NCBI GenBank assembly: GCA_022781985.1
Contig: JALESH010000051.1
Coordinates: forward strand, 1-47,011
Direction of reading: 5' to 3'
Length of the DNA stretch: 47,011 nucleotides
From: Lachnospiraceae bacterium
Lineage (GTDB): Bacteria; Bacillota; Clostridia; Lachnospirales; Lachnospiraceae
Shown here one piece after another: positions 19,914-28,823 of the stretch (positions within the stretch are counted from its first letter, which is position 1; each line of letters starts with the position of its first letter). Position numbers and translations under genes: made by a program. The notes beneath the pieces are model-generated. The model was not told the origin of the DNA. It worked only from the letters and a program-made list of their open reading frames with translations, and did no database searches.

Positions 19914-20633
19914 CTAATCCGTATTGCATGCATCTGAGATATACGTCATAGTCAGCATACAGAATACATATGTCTGAATTGCTCCTGAGAACATATCAAA
20001 ATATACATGGAGCGCTGCCGGCCAGATAATGGCGATCCTGGACAGCAGGCCGTAAACCAGAGCCATCATAACCACCCCGGAAAGCACGTTGGCAAACAGA
20101 CGCAGCGACAAGGAAATCGGCACCGCAATGTCACCTATTATATTGATCGGCGCCCAGAACGGCCACGGGTCGCAGAGCCCTTTGATGACCCCGCTTACCT
20201 TCTGATGCCTGAACTTGTTAAAATGAATGATCGAAAAGCTCATAACACCCAAGGCCAGGGTTACGCCATAGTCTGCCGTGGGCGGGCGAAGCCCGAACAG
20301 CCCGGAAAGATTGCTGATCAGGATAAATATGAAAATCGTCCCGATATAATTGCGGAAGCCCGGGGCATACCTGCCCATCACTCCTCCAACCATATTGTCC
20401 AGCAGCTCTACCACCAGCTCTACAATATTCTGGAATGCGCCCGGAACCTCGGCCCCATGCTTCACTGCCCGGTTGGCGGCAATGCAGAAAGCGATGATCA
20501 CAAGCATGACGATCAGAACACAGATATGCGTGGTGGTTATCCATACAGTCTGCCCAAACAGCTCATAGGAAAATACTCCATGGACCATAAAGTCGATGTC
20601 CGCTCCTGCGGATAATAAGATCCCCTGTTCCAT
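19914..20633 (-). CDS. atpB: ATP synthase a subunit (239 aa)
   Basis: Membrane stator subunit forming the ion half-channels. Five or six hydrophobic segments; the essential arginine is R178 in SLSLRLFANV, and FILISNLSGLFG marks an earlier channel helix. Length is normal. The ribosome site AAGGAGG lies a few bases before the ATG. It is 75 bases upstream of atpE and 12 bases after atpI. Confidence 0.97.
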   Translation of the reverse strand: MEQGILLSAGADIDFMVHGVFSYELFGQTVWITTTHICVLIVMLVIIAFCIAANRAVKHGAEVPGAFQNIVELVVELLDNMVGGVMGRYAPGFRNYIGTIFIFILISNLSGLFGLRPPTADYGVTLALGVMSFSIIHFNKFRHQKVSGVIKGLCDPWPFWAPINIIGDIAVPISLSLRLFANVLSGVVMMALVYGLLSRIAIIWPAALHVYFDMFSGAIQTYVFCMLTMTYISDACNTD

Positions 20634-20645
20634 ATTCTCACCTCC

Positions 20646-21053
20646 TTACACCTTCTCCTTATAAAACCTGACACATATTTTATGGGTAAACGGCTGTAAA
20701 TAAGCCGCTGTTTTCAGCCCCATCAATCCTAAAAAAACAGCCAGCGGGTTTGCAAAGCCGCTCAGCATCACTGCTGCCATCGCTGCCACGATCACTGCAT
20801 AGCGGAGGATATTCTGCTTCATCACCATCTTCACTGCCAGATCCTCTGCCAAATCCAACGCTCTGTCCAGAGACCACCACATGTGAATGCCTGAAGCCTC
20901 TGCCAGCAGTACACCCAGCCAAAGGCCAATGCTGTAGCCTGCCTTGTCCGATACCAGCCACACTGCTGCAGCCTCACAGACCACTCCCCAGCAGCCGATG
21001 CCCAAGGCCAGCTCCCACAGAGTCCTGTCAATCCCCTTTCTTCTTTTTTCCAT
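20646..21053 (-). CDS. atpI: ATP synthase subunit I-like membrane protein (135 aa)
   Basis: Small four-helix membrane protein of the AtpI group (hydrophobic segments at about 14-34, 38-60, 80-98, 100-118), a putative assembly factor for the c ring. The ATG at 21053 has AAAAGG about 9 bases upstream; a GTG at 21071 also opens the frame. It overlaps the end of the preceding atpZ-like gene by 26 bases, suggesting coupling. AtpI proteins vary strongly in sequence, so the assignment rests on topology plus operon position. Confidence 0.82.
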   Translation of the reverse strand: MEKRRKGIDRTLWELALGIGCWGVVCEAAAVWLVSDKAGYSIGLWLGVLLAEASGIHMWWSLDRALDLAEDLAVKMVMKQNILRYAVIVAAMAAVMLSGFANPLAVFLGLMGLKTAAYLQPFTHKICVRFYKEKV

Positions 21054-21285
21054 ATACGGTATCCTTTTCACTCTTCATACGATATATTTTTCTGGCAAAT
21101 ATATATATGTTTCGAAAGCCCGCCAAAGCCCCTATGAAAAACAGAAAAACCATCCAGAAGGAAGTATGGAACCTCCTGTCCAGAAGCATCCCCACAAAGG
21201 AACAGGCAAAGATCGGAACCAGCATATTGATCCCGAACTGGGTAATCATTGCCAACGCCTGATAGACATTTTTCCCGTACCTCAC
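21028..21285 (-). CDS. AtpZ/AtpI-like small membrane protein (85 aa)
   Basis: First gene of the ATP-synthase operon. Two hydrophobic helices (about 10-33 and 42-62) with the G-M-LLDRRF turn resemble the AtpZ/ATPase_gene1 family (PF09527), often found ahead of atpI-atpB and linked to Mg2+ transport or assembly. I chose the GTG at 21285 because TGGAGG lies 5 bases before it; the GTG at 21297 lacks a site. The tail is lysine-rich. Confidence 0.75.
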   Translation of the reverse strand: MRYGKNVYQALAMITQFGINMLVPIFACSFVGMLLDRRFHTSFWMVFLFFIGALAGFRNIYIFARKIYRMKSEKDTVYGKKKKGD

Positions 21286-21327
21286 TTCAACCTCCACGCT
21301 ATTTTGCGTTTTAATAGACCATTTTCA

Positions 21328-21356
21328 ATTATATCCCTTTTTTTCTTCGATGTCCA
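21328..21356 (-). promoter_or_regulatory. Probable sigma-A promoter of the ATP synthase operon
   Basis: Read on the minus strand: TGGACA (21351-21356), 17 bases, TATAAT (21328-21333). The start point would be near 21320, about 35 bases before the first start codon. The preceding 100 bases, up to the sleB-like gene, hold no other feature I can support. Confidence 0.65.
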
Positions 21357-21467
21357 GCAAAATGCGACAATAAATTCGGCGCGAAAGCCGGGGGCAGCCC
21401 TTTCCTCTGCATTCTTTCCATTCCGGTCTGTTTTTATGAGAGTGCAAAAGTAATTTCCAGGCCTGCC

Positions 21468-22652
21468 CTAGTAAAAAATATGGCCCCCGATGCTGATGCC
21501 TGTCAGGCCAGGTATGGGAGTCCTGAAAAAGACGCAGTTCCCCACATTGGTTTCCCCCCGCATGGCGGCATCCGCTGCCTGATAGCATTTTTCTGTAGCT
21601 TTATTTTCAGCCAGGGCCGCTGCCAGCCGCCCGCTGGCCACAGGGGAAAACTGGCCGGACTGATAGATGACACCCACTACAGAATCCGGAAAAACCGAGC
21701 TCAGCACCCGGTTCACCACTACAGCTCCCACCCCCACCTGTCCTGCATAGTCTTCTCCGCCGGCCTCACAGTAAATCAGATTGGCCAAAAGATATCTGTC
21801 CCCTTCTGCAAAGCTCACCTCGGAAATGTCTCTCCATGAAGACTGGGCTGCCAGCCTGGAGAGCCTGATCTCCTCTTCCAGCTTGGCCTGGAGCTGTGCA
21901 ATATCCTCCTCCTGCTCCTTTATTCTCTGCTCATAGGCAAGAGCCTCCTGTTCTGCCATAGCTATCTCGTCGGCCTTGCCCGCCAGGCTGTCCACGGTCT
22001 GCCGCACCAGCTCAGATACCCGACTTTTTTCCTCTTCCACCTGGGCCTTATATTCGTCCAGCTCTTTCTTCTCAGCTGCCAGCCGGGCTTCCTTCTCTAT
22101 GACCTGCTCCTTGACGGCCCTGTACTCCTCCAGCTTCCTCCTGTCATATGCAGAGATCTGCTCTATATAGTCATTTCTGTTGAGAAAATCAGAAAAGCTG
22201 GCCGATGCAAACAGCATCTCCATCATCACATAGTCCCTGCTTTCGTACATGAACTGGATACGTTTCTTCATGCACTCATACTGCCACTCTTCTGTTGCTT
22301 TGGCTTCCTCCAGCTCCTCCTGGGCGGTCTCGATCTCCGCCTCTTTTTTCTCTATGCGGTCCTCCAACTCCCCCAGCCTGTCACCCACTTCCTGCAGCCG
22401 GCTGTTGAGGCTGCTCAGCTCTCCCCGCAGAGCCCCCTCCTGCTGATTGAGTTCCTCCAGCTCCTGCTGGGTTTCATTCAGGTCGGATTCCGTCTCCTCC
22501 TTTGCGTCCTTGGCTTCCTCCAGCTCCCTCCTAGTGGCCTCGGTAGCATATGCAGTTATGGCAGCAGCTGCCGGCATGGCTCCCGCCAGCAGCAGCCTCA
22601 GAAGCAGAGCTGCCCTCTGCTTTCCGCCCCTTTTTCTGATTTTCATACCCAT
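21468..22652 (-). CDS. Secreted coiled-coil protein with SleB-type cell wall hydrolase domain (394 aa)
   Basis: Signal peptide or anchor at about 12-37 ending AYA. A long Glu/Lys-rich coiled coil follows (about 40-270, with a PcsB/CwlO-like kink around IQFMYESRDYVMMEMLFASASFSDFLNR). The C-terminal Hydrolase_2/SleB domain (about 290-394) starts DRYLLANLIYCEAGGE, whose Glu residues are the likely catalytic site of a lytic transglycosylase acting on peptidoglycan. The combination suggests an FtsEX-type regulated wall hydrolase or a spore-germination enzyme. The ATG at 22652 has GAGGAG 7 bases before it; an earlier ATG at 22688 would overlap the upstream gene and lacks a site. It follows the dCMP deaminase gene by 28 bases. 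Confidence 0.87.
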   Translation of the reverse strand: MGMKIRKRGGKQRAALLLRLLLAGAMPAAAAITAYATEATRRELEEAKDAKEETESDLNETQQELEELNQQEGALRGELSSLNSRLQEVGDRLGELEDRIEKKEAEIETAQEELEEAKATEEWQYECMKKRIQFMYESRDYVMMEMLFASASFSDFLNRNDYIEQISAYDRRKLEEYRAVKEQVIEKEARLAAEKKELDEYKAQVEEEKSRVSELVRQTVDSLAGKADEIAMAEQEALAYEQRIKEQEEDIAQLQAKLEEEIRLSRLAAQSSWRDISEVSFAEGDRYLLANLIYCEAGGEDYAGQVGVGAVVVNRVLSSVFPDSVVGVIYQSGQFSPVASGRLAAALAENKATEKCYQAADAAMRGETNVGNCVFFRTPIPGLTGISIGGHIFY

Positions 22653-22680
22653 ACTCCAACTCCTCACAGTTACCTCCGGC

Positions 22681-23160
22681 TTATACATCCAGCTCTATCT
22701 TTCTTCCTGTCCTCTGATAACGGTAATACTTCACCCCGGCAGCATCCAGCATTCTTTTGGAGGCTCTGGTCAGCGGCGAATCTGCATATTTATCGCTGTC
22801 GTATACTATGGTTTTGATCCCTGCCTGGATGATTGCCTTGGCACATTCATTGCAGGGAAAAAGGGAAACGTAGATTTTCCCCCCCTCCAGGCTGCCTCCC
22901 CGGTAATTCAGGATGGCGTTCAGCTCGCTGTGGGTAACATAGGCATATTTGGCATCATATGCCTCTCCCTCTCTGTCCCAGGGAAATTCATCGTCGGAGC
23001 AGCCCGCCGGAAATCCATTGTAGCCCATGGAAAGGATCTTGTTGTCCTGGCTGACGATACAGGCCCCCACCTGTGTGTTGGGATCCTTGGATCTCATACC
23101 GGACAGCATCGATACCCCCATGAAATATTCGTCCCATGATATATAGTCCGTTCTCTTCAT
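22681..23160 (-). CDS. Deoxycytidylate (dCMP) deaminase (159 aa)
   Basis: Zinc enzyme converting dCMP to dUMP, feeding dTMP synthesis; the ComEB/Dctd family. Zinc and proton-shuttle residues are H77 and E79 in THSELNAIL, and C103 and C106 in PCNECAK. The first motif reads HSE rather than the usual HAE, a mild change. YNGFPAGCSDD near 47-57 is family-typical. The start at 23160 (MKRTDYISWDEYFM) is preferred because AGGGAT lies about 8 bases before it. It is 11 bases downstream of upp and cotranscribed with it. Confidence 0.93.
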   Translation of the reverse strand: MKRTDYISWDEYFMGVSMLSGMRSKDPNTQVGACIVSQDNKILSMGYNGFPAGCSDDEFPWDREGEAYDAKYAYVTHSELNAILNYRGGSLEGGKIYVSLFPCNECAKAIIQAGIKTIVYDSDKYADSPLTRASKRMLDAAGVKYYRYQRTGRKIELDV

Positions 23161-23171
23161 ACCGTCCATCC

Positions 23172-23801
23172 CTATTTTGTGCCGAATATCCTGTCCCCCG
23201 CATCTCCCAGGCCGGGAACGATATAGCCATGGTCATTCAGCCTCTCATCCAGCGCACCGATATACATGTCCACATCAGGATGCATGCACTGCATCCTCTC
23301 CACCCCCTCCGGAGCAGCTATAATGCACATAAAATGAATATTTTTGCAGCCCTTATCCTTCAGCATCCGGATGGCCTCCGCAGAGGAGCCTCCAGTAGCC
23401 AGCATAGGGTCTACCACAAATACCTCCCTCTCGGCACAGTCTGCCGGCAGCTTGCAGTAGTATTCTACCGGGTTCAGTGTCTCAGGATCACGGTACAGGC
23501 CGATATGCCCCACCTTGGCAGCGGGTATCAGATCCAGAACGCCGTCCACCATCCCCAAGCCGGCTCTCAGTATGGGGACAATGGCCATCTTCTTTCCTTT
23601 CAGCTGTTTTCCCACCGTACTGCAAATAGGAGTCTTGATCCGGGTATCCTCCAGCTGCAGCTCCCGGGTTGCCTCATAACAGATCAGCATGGCGATCTCC
23701 CTGATGGTCTGCCGGAAGTCCTTGGTTCCCGTGTCGGTTCTCCTGATATAACTGATTTTATGCTGGATCAGAGGATGATCCATAACCACTGTTTTAGCCA
23801 T
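23172..23801 (-). CDS. upp: Uracil phosphoribosyltransferase (209 aa)
   Basis: Pyrimidine salvage: uracil plus PRPP gives UMP. The PRPP loop [11 protein letters not shown] is at 130-140 and the PILRAGLGM motif at about 76-84. The C-terminal uracil-binding [17 protein letters not shown] is complete. Family length. Strong ribosome site (AGGAGG). The gene order Sua5-rpiB-upp-(deaminase)-atp resembles ywlC-ywlF-upp-atp of B. subtilis. Confidence 0.98.
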   Translation of the reverse strand: MAKTVVMDHPLIQHKISYIRRTDTGTKDFRQTIREIAMLICYEATRELQLEDTRIKTPICSTVGKQLKGKKMAIVPILRAGLGMVDGVLDLIPAAKVGHIGLYRDPETLNPVEYYCKLPADCAEREVFVVDPMLATGGSSAEAIRMLKDKGCKNIHFMCIIAAPEGVERMQCMHPDVDMYIGALDERLNDHGYIVPGLGDAGDRIFGTK

Positions 23802-23815
23802 TTTATACCTCCTGT

Positions 23816-24277
23816 CTATGTCTCTTGCTCCATTTCCTCAGCTTCAAATGCGGCAATCTGCGCCACCCTTCTGCAATGCTTTTCCTCCCCGGAGAAAGCC
23901 GTACAGAGGAAGGTGTCCACGATCCCCAGCGCCAGATGAGTCCCTATGATGCCTGCCCCTAGGGCCAGCATGTTGGTATCGTTATGCTCTCTGGTAAGCC
24001 TTGCGGAAACAGTATCGGAACAGAGGGCGCAGCGGATCCCCTTCACCTTATTGGCCGCAATGGAGATCCCTATACCGGTAGTGCATATTACGATCCCCTT
24101 CTCACATTCTCCTGCAGCCACTGCCCTGGCTGCCGCAACGGCATACCCGGGATAATCACAGGACCGGGTGTCCATGCATCCGAAATCCCTGTATTCCATT
24201 CCTTTTTCCTCCAGATACCTGATAATCTCCTGCTTCAGGGCGTAACCGCCGTGATCGCAGCCTAGCGCTATGCTCAT
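23816..24277 (-). CDS. rpiB: Ribose-5-phosphate isomerase B (153 aa)
   Basis: Interconverts ribulose-5-phosphate and ribose-5-phosphate in the pentose phosphate pathway. [11 protein letters not shown] at the N-terminus and the active-site strand [17 protein letters not shown] (catalytic Cys about 65) are present, as is [12 protein letters not shown]. The common CGTGIG appears here as CTTGIG. A LacAB-type sugar isomerase is the only serious alternative. It lies 14 bases upstream of upp. Confidence 0.93.
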   Translation of the reverse strand: MSIALGCDHGGYALKQEIIRYLEEKGMEYRDFGCMDTRSCDYPGYAVAAARAVAAGECEKGIVICTTGIGISIAANKVKGIRCALCSDTVSARLTREHNDTNMLALGAGIIGTHLALGIVDTFLCTAFSGEEKHCRRVAQIAAFEAEEMEQET

Positions 24278-24310
24278 TTTTGTCTCCTCCTGTTTCTTCT
24301 CCCATTTTCA

Positions 24311-25384
24311 TCAGCCTTCATCCCGAATATTTTCCACCCGATAGCCTGCGGCCTTGAGCAGCCGGTTCATGATCGCCTGTCCCATGCCCCGATCCTCTCC
24401 TGCCTCTGCCAGTGCCTCAGAATATATCACTGTAATATTCTCGTCATCAAACTCCCGCAGAATGCGGTAAAGTGTATGGGCAACGGCCTTTTCGTCATCT
24501 CTGGCCCCTGCACTTTTTACACTGTCTGCCCGGTAGCAGGATACGGTGTCATCCATTCCTATGACCCCCACTTTCCCCCCCTTCCGGCGCACTGCCTCTG
24601 ACCTCCTGTTGATTTCCTCTACCACCCTGCGTCGAGGCCCATTTATGATCGTCAGCTCCCCCCGGGGAGCATAATGCCGATACTTCATACCCGGCGCACG
24701 GGGGGCCTGTCCAGCCCTCCCCTCCAGAATCGTGCTGTCCACCTGCACTTCACCCAGAACCTGCTCCAGCATCTGCCTGGTGATACAGCCCGGCCGGAGG
24801 ATAACAGGAACAGGCTCGGTCAGATCCACAATAGTGGATTCCAAGCCGATATCCGCACCGTCCCCCTCGATGATCATATCAATCCTGCCATCCATATCCT
24901 CCTTCACATATCGGGCCAGGGTGGGACTGGGCCGCCCCGACCGGTTGGCGCTGGGAGCCGCCACATAGCCTCCTGATGCCTCTATAAAAGCCAGCGCCAC
25001 CTTGTGCCGGGGCATACGGACTGCCACAGTTTCCAGCCCCCCTGTGGTGGCCGGCGGCACCCTTTCCGACTTGTGCAGTATCAGGGTCAGAGGCCCGGGC
25101 CAGAAAGCAGCCGCCAGTCTCTCTGCCGCCTCCGGCACCTCTCTTACAATGGGATAGATATCCTCCCACCGGCTGATATGGACAATCAGAGGGTTGTCTG
25201 AGGGCCTGCCCTTGGCCTGATATATTTTCCTTGCGGACTCCGCATTCAGGGCATCTCCCCCCAGGCCGTATACCGTCTCCGTGGGAAATGCTGCCAAGCC
25301 GCCTCTTTTAATGATTTCTCCGGCTTCTGACAGCAGCTGTGCATCTATGCTGTCTTCATTCATTCGGATTATTTTAGTTTCCAT
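24311..25384 (-). CDS. L-threonylcarbamoyladenylate synthase, Sua5/TsaC long form (357 aa)
   Basis: Makes threonylcarbamoyl-AMP from threonine, bicarbonate and ATP for the t6A37 modification of tRNAs. The YrdC/Sua5 domain covers about 15-200 (FPTETVYGLGGDA; KGRPSDNPLIVHI; APSANRSGRPSPT) and is followed by a linker (APGMKYRHYAPRGEL) and a C-terminal Rossmann-like Sua5 domain to 357. The long form matches YwlC of B. subtilis. It is followed by rpiB after 33 bases. Confidence 0.94.
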   Translation of the reverse strand: METKIIRMNEDSIDAQLLSEAGEIIKRGGLAAFPTETVYGLGGDALNAESARKIYQAKGRPSDNPLIVHISRWEDIYPIVREVPEAAERLAAAFWPGPLTLILHKSERVPPATTGGLETVAVRMPRHKVALAFIEASGGYVAAPSANRSGRPSPTLARYVKEDMDGRIDMIIEGDGADIGLESTIVDLTEPVPVILRPGCITRQMLEQVLGEVQVDSTILEGRAGQAPRAPGMKYRHYAPRGELTIINGPRRRVVEEINRRSEAVRRKGGKVGVIGMDDTVSCYRADSVKSAGARDDEKAVAHTLYRILREFDDENITVIYSEALAEAGEDRGMGQAIMNRLLKAAGYRVENIRDEG

Positions 25385-25489
25385 GTCTGTTCACCCGGTA
25401 TTATATATTGCAATAAGTTTTTTATTATTATCTTACTGGAAATTCATCCCCATTGCAATCGTTTTTCACATACAGTACCTCTTCTGGCC

Positions 25490-26206
25490 TCAGCCTCCGG
25501 AGCTGTTCAGAAACTGCAGGACACCCATATGCACAGCCCAGGCCACCCTCTCCTGATACACCTTATCCTTCAGCTTCCCGGCCTCTTCCCGATTGGACAG
25601 AAAACCGCACTCCACTATCACGATGGGACAGGCTGTCTTTTTCAGCAGATAATAGCTGTTATTTCCCTTTACCTCCCTCTTATTCTCCGGATCCAGCCCT
25701 GCCCTGAAGCGTCTCTGGATCAGCTCTGCCAGACGCCTGCCGTCAGGGCTGCCTTCATAATAGAATACCTGCGCCCCCTTGACATACTCCTCCGGATAGC
25801 TGTTCTGATGGATGCTCACCACAAGCTCCGGCCGGGCCTCCTCTATCATTGCAATCCGGCGTTTCATATCCTGCACCTTTTTGCCCGAGGCATTTTCATC
25901 ATACAGCCCTTTTTCATCTGTCCTGGTCATGACCACCTCCACATCCTGGCTCTCCAGCAAAGCCTTGAGCTTTTCGGCGATCTGCAGGTTGATATCCTTC
26001 TCCAGGCTGCCGTCAATCCCCACCTTCCCGGGATCAGCTCCACCATGGCCTGCATCAATCACAACACAGGCCTTCTGTTTATTCTCTGTTATAACGCCCC
26101 CGGAAGCAACATAGGCGGCGCCCTCCCGCGCCACAAAATACATGGCCGCCAGGAGGATTGCCGCCATCACAATCTTTAAAACCTTTCCCTGCCTTTCGTC
26201 AACCAT
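25490..26206 (-). CDS. N-acetylmuramoyl-L-alanine amidase, CwlD-like (238 aa)
   Basis: Zinc amidase (Amidase_3) that cuts the MurNAc-L-Ala bond of peptidoglycan. Signal anchor at about 12-30. Zinc ligands are visible as H54 in IDAGHGG and the later SIHQNSY. The catalytic Glu is in VECGFLSN near the C-terminus. Size and single domain resemble CwlD, which makes muramic-delta-lactam in the spore cortex, so a sporulation role is plausible but not shown. The ribosome site at the chosen ATG is weak. Confidence 0.88.
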   Translation of the reverse strand: MVDERQGKVLKIVMAAILLAAMYFVAREGAAYVASGGVITENKQKACVVIDAGHGGADPGKVGIDGSLEKDINLQIAEKLKALLESQDVEVVMTRTDEKGLYDENASGKKVQDMKRRIAMIEEARPELVVSIHQNSYPEEYVKGAQVFYYEGSPDGRRLAELIQRRFRAGLDPENKREVKGNNSYYLLKKTACPIVIVECGFLSNREEAGKLKDKVYQERVAWAVHMGVLQFLNSSGG

Positions 26207-26290
26207 CCGTATCTACCGTTCTGTTCCACTATTGCTAAAGTCTATGAAACAGACCAGCTACTTATTCACAGGAGCTTACCCTGCGGCCGC

Positions 26291-28036
26291 TTACCTGCCG
26301 AGGTACTCTCCGATCACATCCCAGATCACAGGCTTCTCAAAGCCCAGCTTCCAGGCTGCCACACCTCCCAGCTTATACTTTTCCATGATATTCAGCTTCA
26401 CCTCAATAGACTGCTCGTCCTCCAGCCATACCTGATAAAAGGTGTCCCCCTCTGTCACCTCGCCGTAGTTCTGGCAGGCGGTTTCATCCCACCGCACAGA
26501 CATGCCGTGATTTTGTACAAACTGCTCTGCAATCTCCATTCCTACCGCCTCGCTGCTCAGCTCAGCCCCCCGGCTCTTCCAGATACGGGTATAGAAGGGC
26601 AGGGCATTGATTACCTTTTCAGAGGGCACCTCCTCCACCGTCTTTTTAATGCCCGCTTCCACAAAGCCGATGGAGGCCACGCTTCCGGCCTGAGGCCCTC
26701 CGCTGTAGTGCTCGTCATATCCCATGATGATCACATAGTCAGCAAACACTCCCTGCTCCCCTCTGCCGTAATGATCCGTATATCCCGTAGGCACATAGTT
26801 GTCCACAGAAAGTACGATCCCCCTCTTTCTGCATTCCACGGAAAGCTCCCTGATAAACTGGACAAAATGCTCTCCTGTATCCTGTGACAGCCCTTCAAAA
26901 TCCACATTGATGCCATCCAGCCCGTATTCTGCCGCTGCATCCATCAGGTTCCCCACCAGCCTGGCCCTCTTCGTGGTGTGGGACAGCAGCTCATAGCTGT
27001 CCACCTGATCCCTGTTGGTAAAATTATCAATCAATGCCCATACTTCCAGCCCCATGGCATGGGCCCGGGACACATACTCCGCGTTAGCCAGGCTGGAAAA
27101 ATTCCCCTCATTGTCGGTCAGCGCAAACCATGTGGGCGAGATGACATTGATTCCCTTGGTCTCCGCAAGGGCCTCCGCAAGTACATCCCCTCCTGCCGGC
27201 CCACCCACAGCATGCCAGGCCAGATTGATCTTGTGGGGTCTGGTGATGCTGGTGTACTCCCGGCCGGCAAATTCTCCCGCTTCCGCTATCTTCTCACCGG
27301 TTTCTTCTGTCTCAGATACAGCCTCCGCCCCGGAAGCCTCCAGTCTCCTGTTCTCCACATAGCCGATAAAAGCGTCGGCAGTCTTTACTTTGCTCCAGTT
27401 TTCCATTTCTTCCAATACCAGGACCCTGTCCCCCCTCTCCGCCTCCGTGAGGATAGGACTCTTGATGCCTCCCTGATAACGAACTGCCGTCCTTTTTTTG
27501 ATTTCAGCCTCCCTGAACTGCGCCCGGGCGCCAGTCCGGATCTGCATCCGGTTGGGTGCCGTAAAGGACTCATAGGAAAAATCTGTGAACTTCTTCACAT
27601 AGTCCGCTGCCACATACAGCTCCTCACCGCTTCCATCCGCAGCTGCGCCATAGCGGGCTATGATATATCCCGCATCCCTCTCTCCCTCCTCTGCAAGGTA
27701 GGAAGAAGCACCGATCTCCACCCTGACCGTATGCCCGGGCAGGGTATACAATAAAAGCTGCTCCTTTTCATCTGCATAGAATCTGCCGTCAAAATATTTA
27801 TGGATTGTCTTCAAATCAAAATAATAGACTCCATCCCACAGCCTGGCAGACTCCTCTATCCGCTGATCCTGCAGCAGGATGGCCACCTCATCCTCACTTT
27901 CCAGCGAAAAATATTCATCCAGATCCGCCCTCTCCTTGGAGTAGGAATATTTATTTATCAGCTTTATGCCTGCACTTATTCCAACGATCACAACAATAAG
28001 GACGATTGCAATCATTGCCGGTAACATTTTCTTCAT
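26291..28036 (-). CDS. Membrane-anchored SH3 and GH18-family hydrolase (581 aa)
   Basis: N-terminal membrane anchor (about 5-27). A Cu-amine-oxidase-N-like region (about 40-160) is followed by a bacterial SH3 domain (about 180-232) that may bind the cell wall, an acidic linker, then a glycosyl hydrolase 18 barrel (about 265-581). The catalytic motif DGINVDFE is at 374-381 with E381 as acid/base. Relatives such as YaaH/SleL cleave cortex peptidoglycan during germination, so a wall or cortex glucosaminidase is more likely than a chitinase. Strong ribosome site (AAGGGAG) 8 bases before the ATG. The amidase gene follows 84 bases downstream, making a two-gene wall-hydrolase unit. Confidence 0.9.
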   Translation of the reverse strand: MKKMLPAMIAIVLIVVIVGISAGIKLINKYSYSKERADLDEYFSLESEDEVAILLQDQRIEESARLWDGVYYFDLKTIHKYFDGRFYADEKEQLLLYTLPGHTVRVEIGASSYLAEEGERDAGYIIARYGAAADGSGEELYVAADYVKKFTDFSYESFTAPNRMQIRTGARAQFREAEIKKRTAVRYQGGIKSPILTEAERGDRVLVLEEMENWSKVKTADAFIGYVENRRLEASGAEAVSETEETGEKIAEAGEFAGREYTSITRPHKINLAWHAVGGPAGGDVLAEALAETKGINVISPTWFALTDNEGNFSSLANAEYVSRAHAMGLEVWALIDNFTNRDQVDSYELLSHTTKRARLVGNLMDAAAEYGLDGINVDFEGLSQDTGEHFVQFIRELSVECRKRGIVLSVDNYVPTGYTDHYGRGEQGVFADYVIIMGYDEHYSGGPQAGSVASIGFVEAGIKKTVEEVPSEKVINALPFYTRIWKSRGAELSSEAVGMEIAEQFVQNHGMSVRWDETACQNYGEVTEGDTFYQVWLEDEQSIEVKLNIMEKYKLGGVAAWKLGFEKPVIWDVIGEYLGR

Positions 28037-28064
28037 TCATCCAGCTCCCTTCCAATCGTCCTAT

Positions 28065-28093
28065 ATTATAGCAAAAGATTCTCATACCGTCAT
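28065..28093 (-). promoter_or_regulatory. Candidate promoter of the GH18-amidase unit
   Basis: Minus strand: TATAAT (28065-28070) with TGC directly before it (extended -10) and ATGACG (28088-28093) 17 bases upstream. Confidence 0.55.
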
Positions 28094-28712
28094 TACCGAT
28101 TTAGGCTTTTTATTACTTTTTTTGACAGCGCATGCTGCAGTCATTTCGGGGTCTTCCTTTATCTTTTATTTCAGCGCGCCGTCCGGCTTACACAGAGAAG
28201 CAGACCTCTGCCAAAAGAAGGCTCGTGATATATTTCGCGATATGCCGATATCCGGTTATACTTTCGGGTAAAATGACGATACTAAAATTACGGAATGCCC
28301 GGACATGTACCAACAAAAATACAAAAATAAAATTACCATAAAACAAAAATCTTTAATATCCGTGAAATTGAATTATATAGCGTGAAATCATTTGGAAAAT
28401 TTTATTTTCTGAACAGACACATAAGCCTGTAAGACCCCTCCCATACTGGATATCGGGAGGAAAATCGGAACGCCCTGTCCAAAATAATGTGTAAATCAGA
28501 CAGCGGCCATTCCCAAATATGCTTTAATATGATACAATGAATATATAGATAAAAATGCATGCCTCCTTTCGGTACTGACTACCCGGAAGCATTCCGTGCT
28601 TTGTATTATATCAGAACCTCCTTGGTTTTTCAAGCAGATTTTGAATTTTTTGCCGGTGTCTGTAAAATTTTAAAAACAATCATAAAACTTTGTAAACACA
28701 ATGCGAATTCTA
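28094..28712. other. 620-bp intergenic region without a supported gene
   Basis: Lies between two divergent genes. No frame has both a credible ribosome site and protein-like composition. Visible items: CCTCCC/GGGAGG (28437-28442 and 28455-28460) with a 12-base loop; an extended -10, TGA-TACAAT, on the plus strand ending at 28538; and an anti-Shine-Dalgarno-like CCTCCTTTC around 28561-28571 followed by a small CGGAA/TTCCG hairpin. It might encode a small RNA or a degenerate repeat, but I cannot support either. Confidence 0.35.
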
Positions 28713-28739
28713 TTGACTTAAGCAGAACGAAAGTATAAT
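28713..28739 (+). promoter_or_regulatory. Candidate promoter of mecA
   Basis: TTGACT (28713-28718) and TATAAT (28734-28739), both good matches, but only 15 bases apart. About 85 bases before the mecA start. Confidence 0.4.
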
Positions 28740-28823
28740 ATACTTTTAACTGTAAATATGGATTGCAGTCACAATATGACCAGACAACAGTATCTTATAT
28801 ATAGATAGTAAGGATGTGAGAAC

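Noticed and set aside
25385-25489. Promoter of the Sua5-rpiB-upp unit
   Set aside because: A TATAAT occurs on the minus strand but no acceptable -35 or extended -10 accompanies it.
28402-28560. 52-codon open frame on the minus strand with AAAGGAGG just ahead of its ATG
   Set aside because: The ribosome site is one base from the ATG, too close to work, and the translation has no protein-like pattern.
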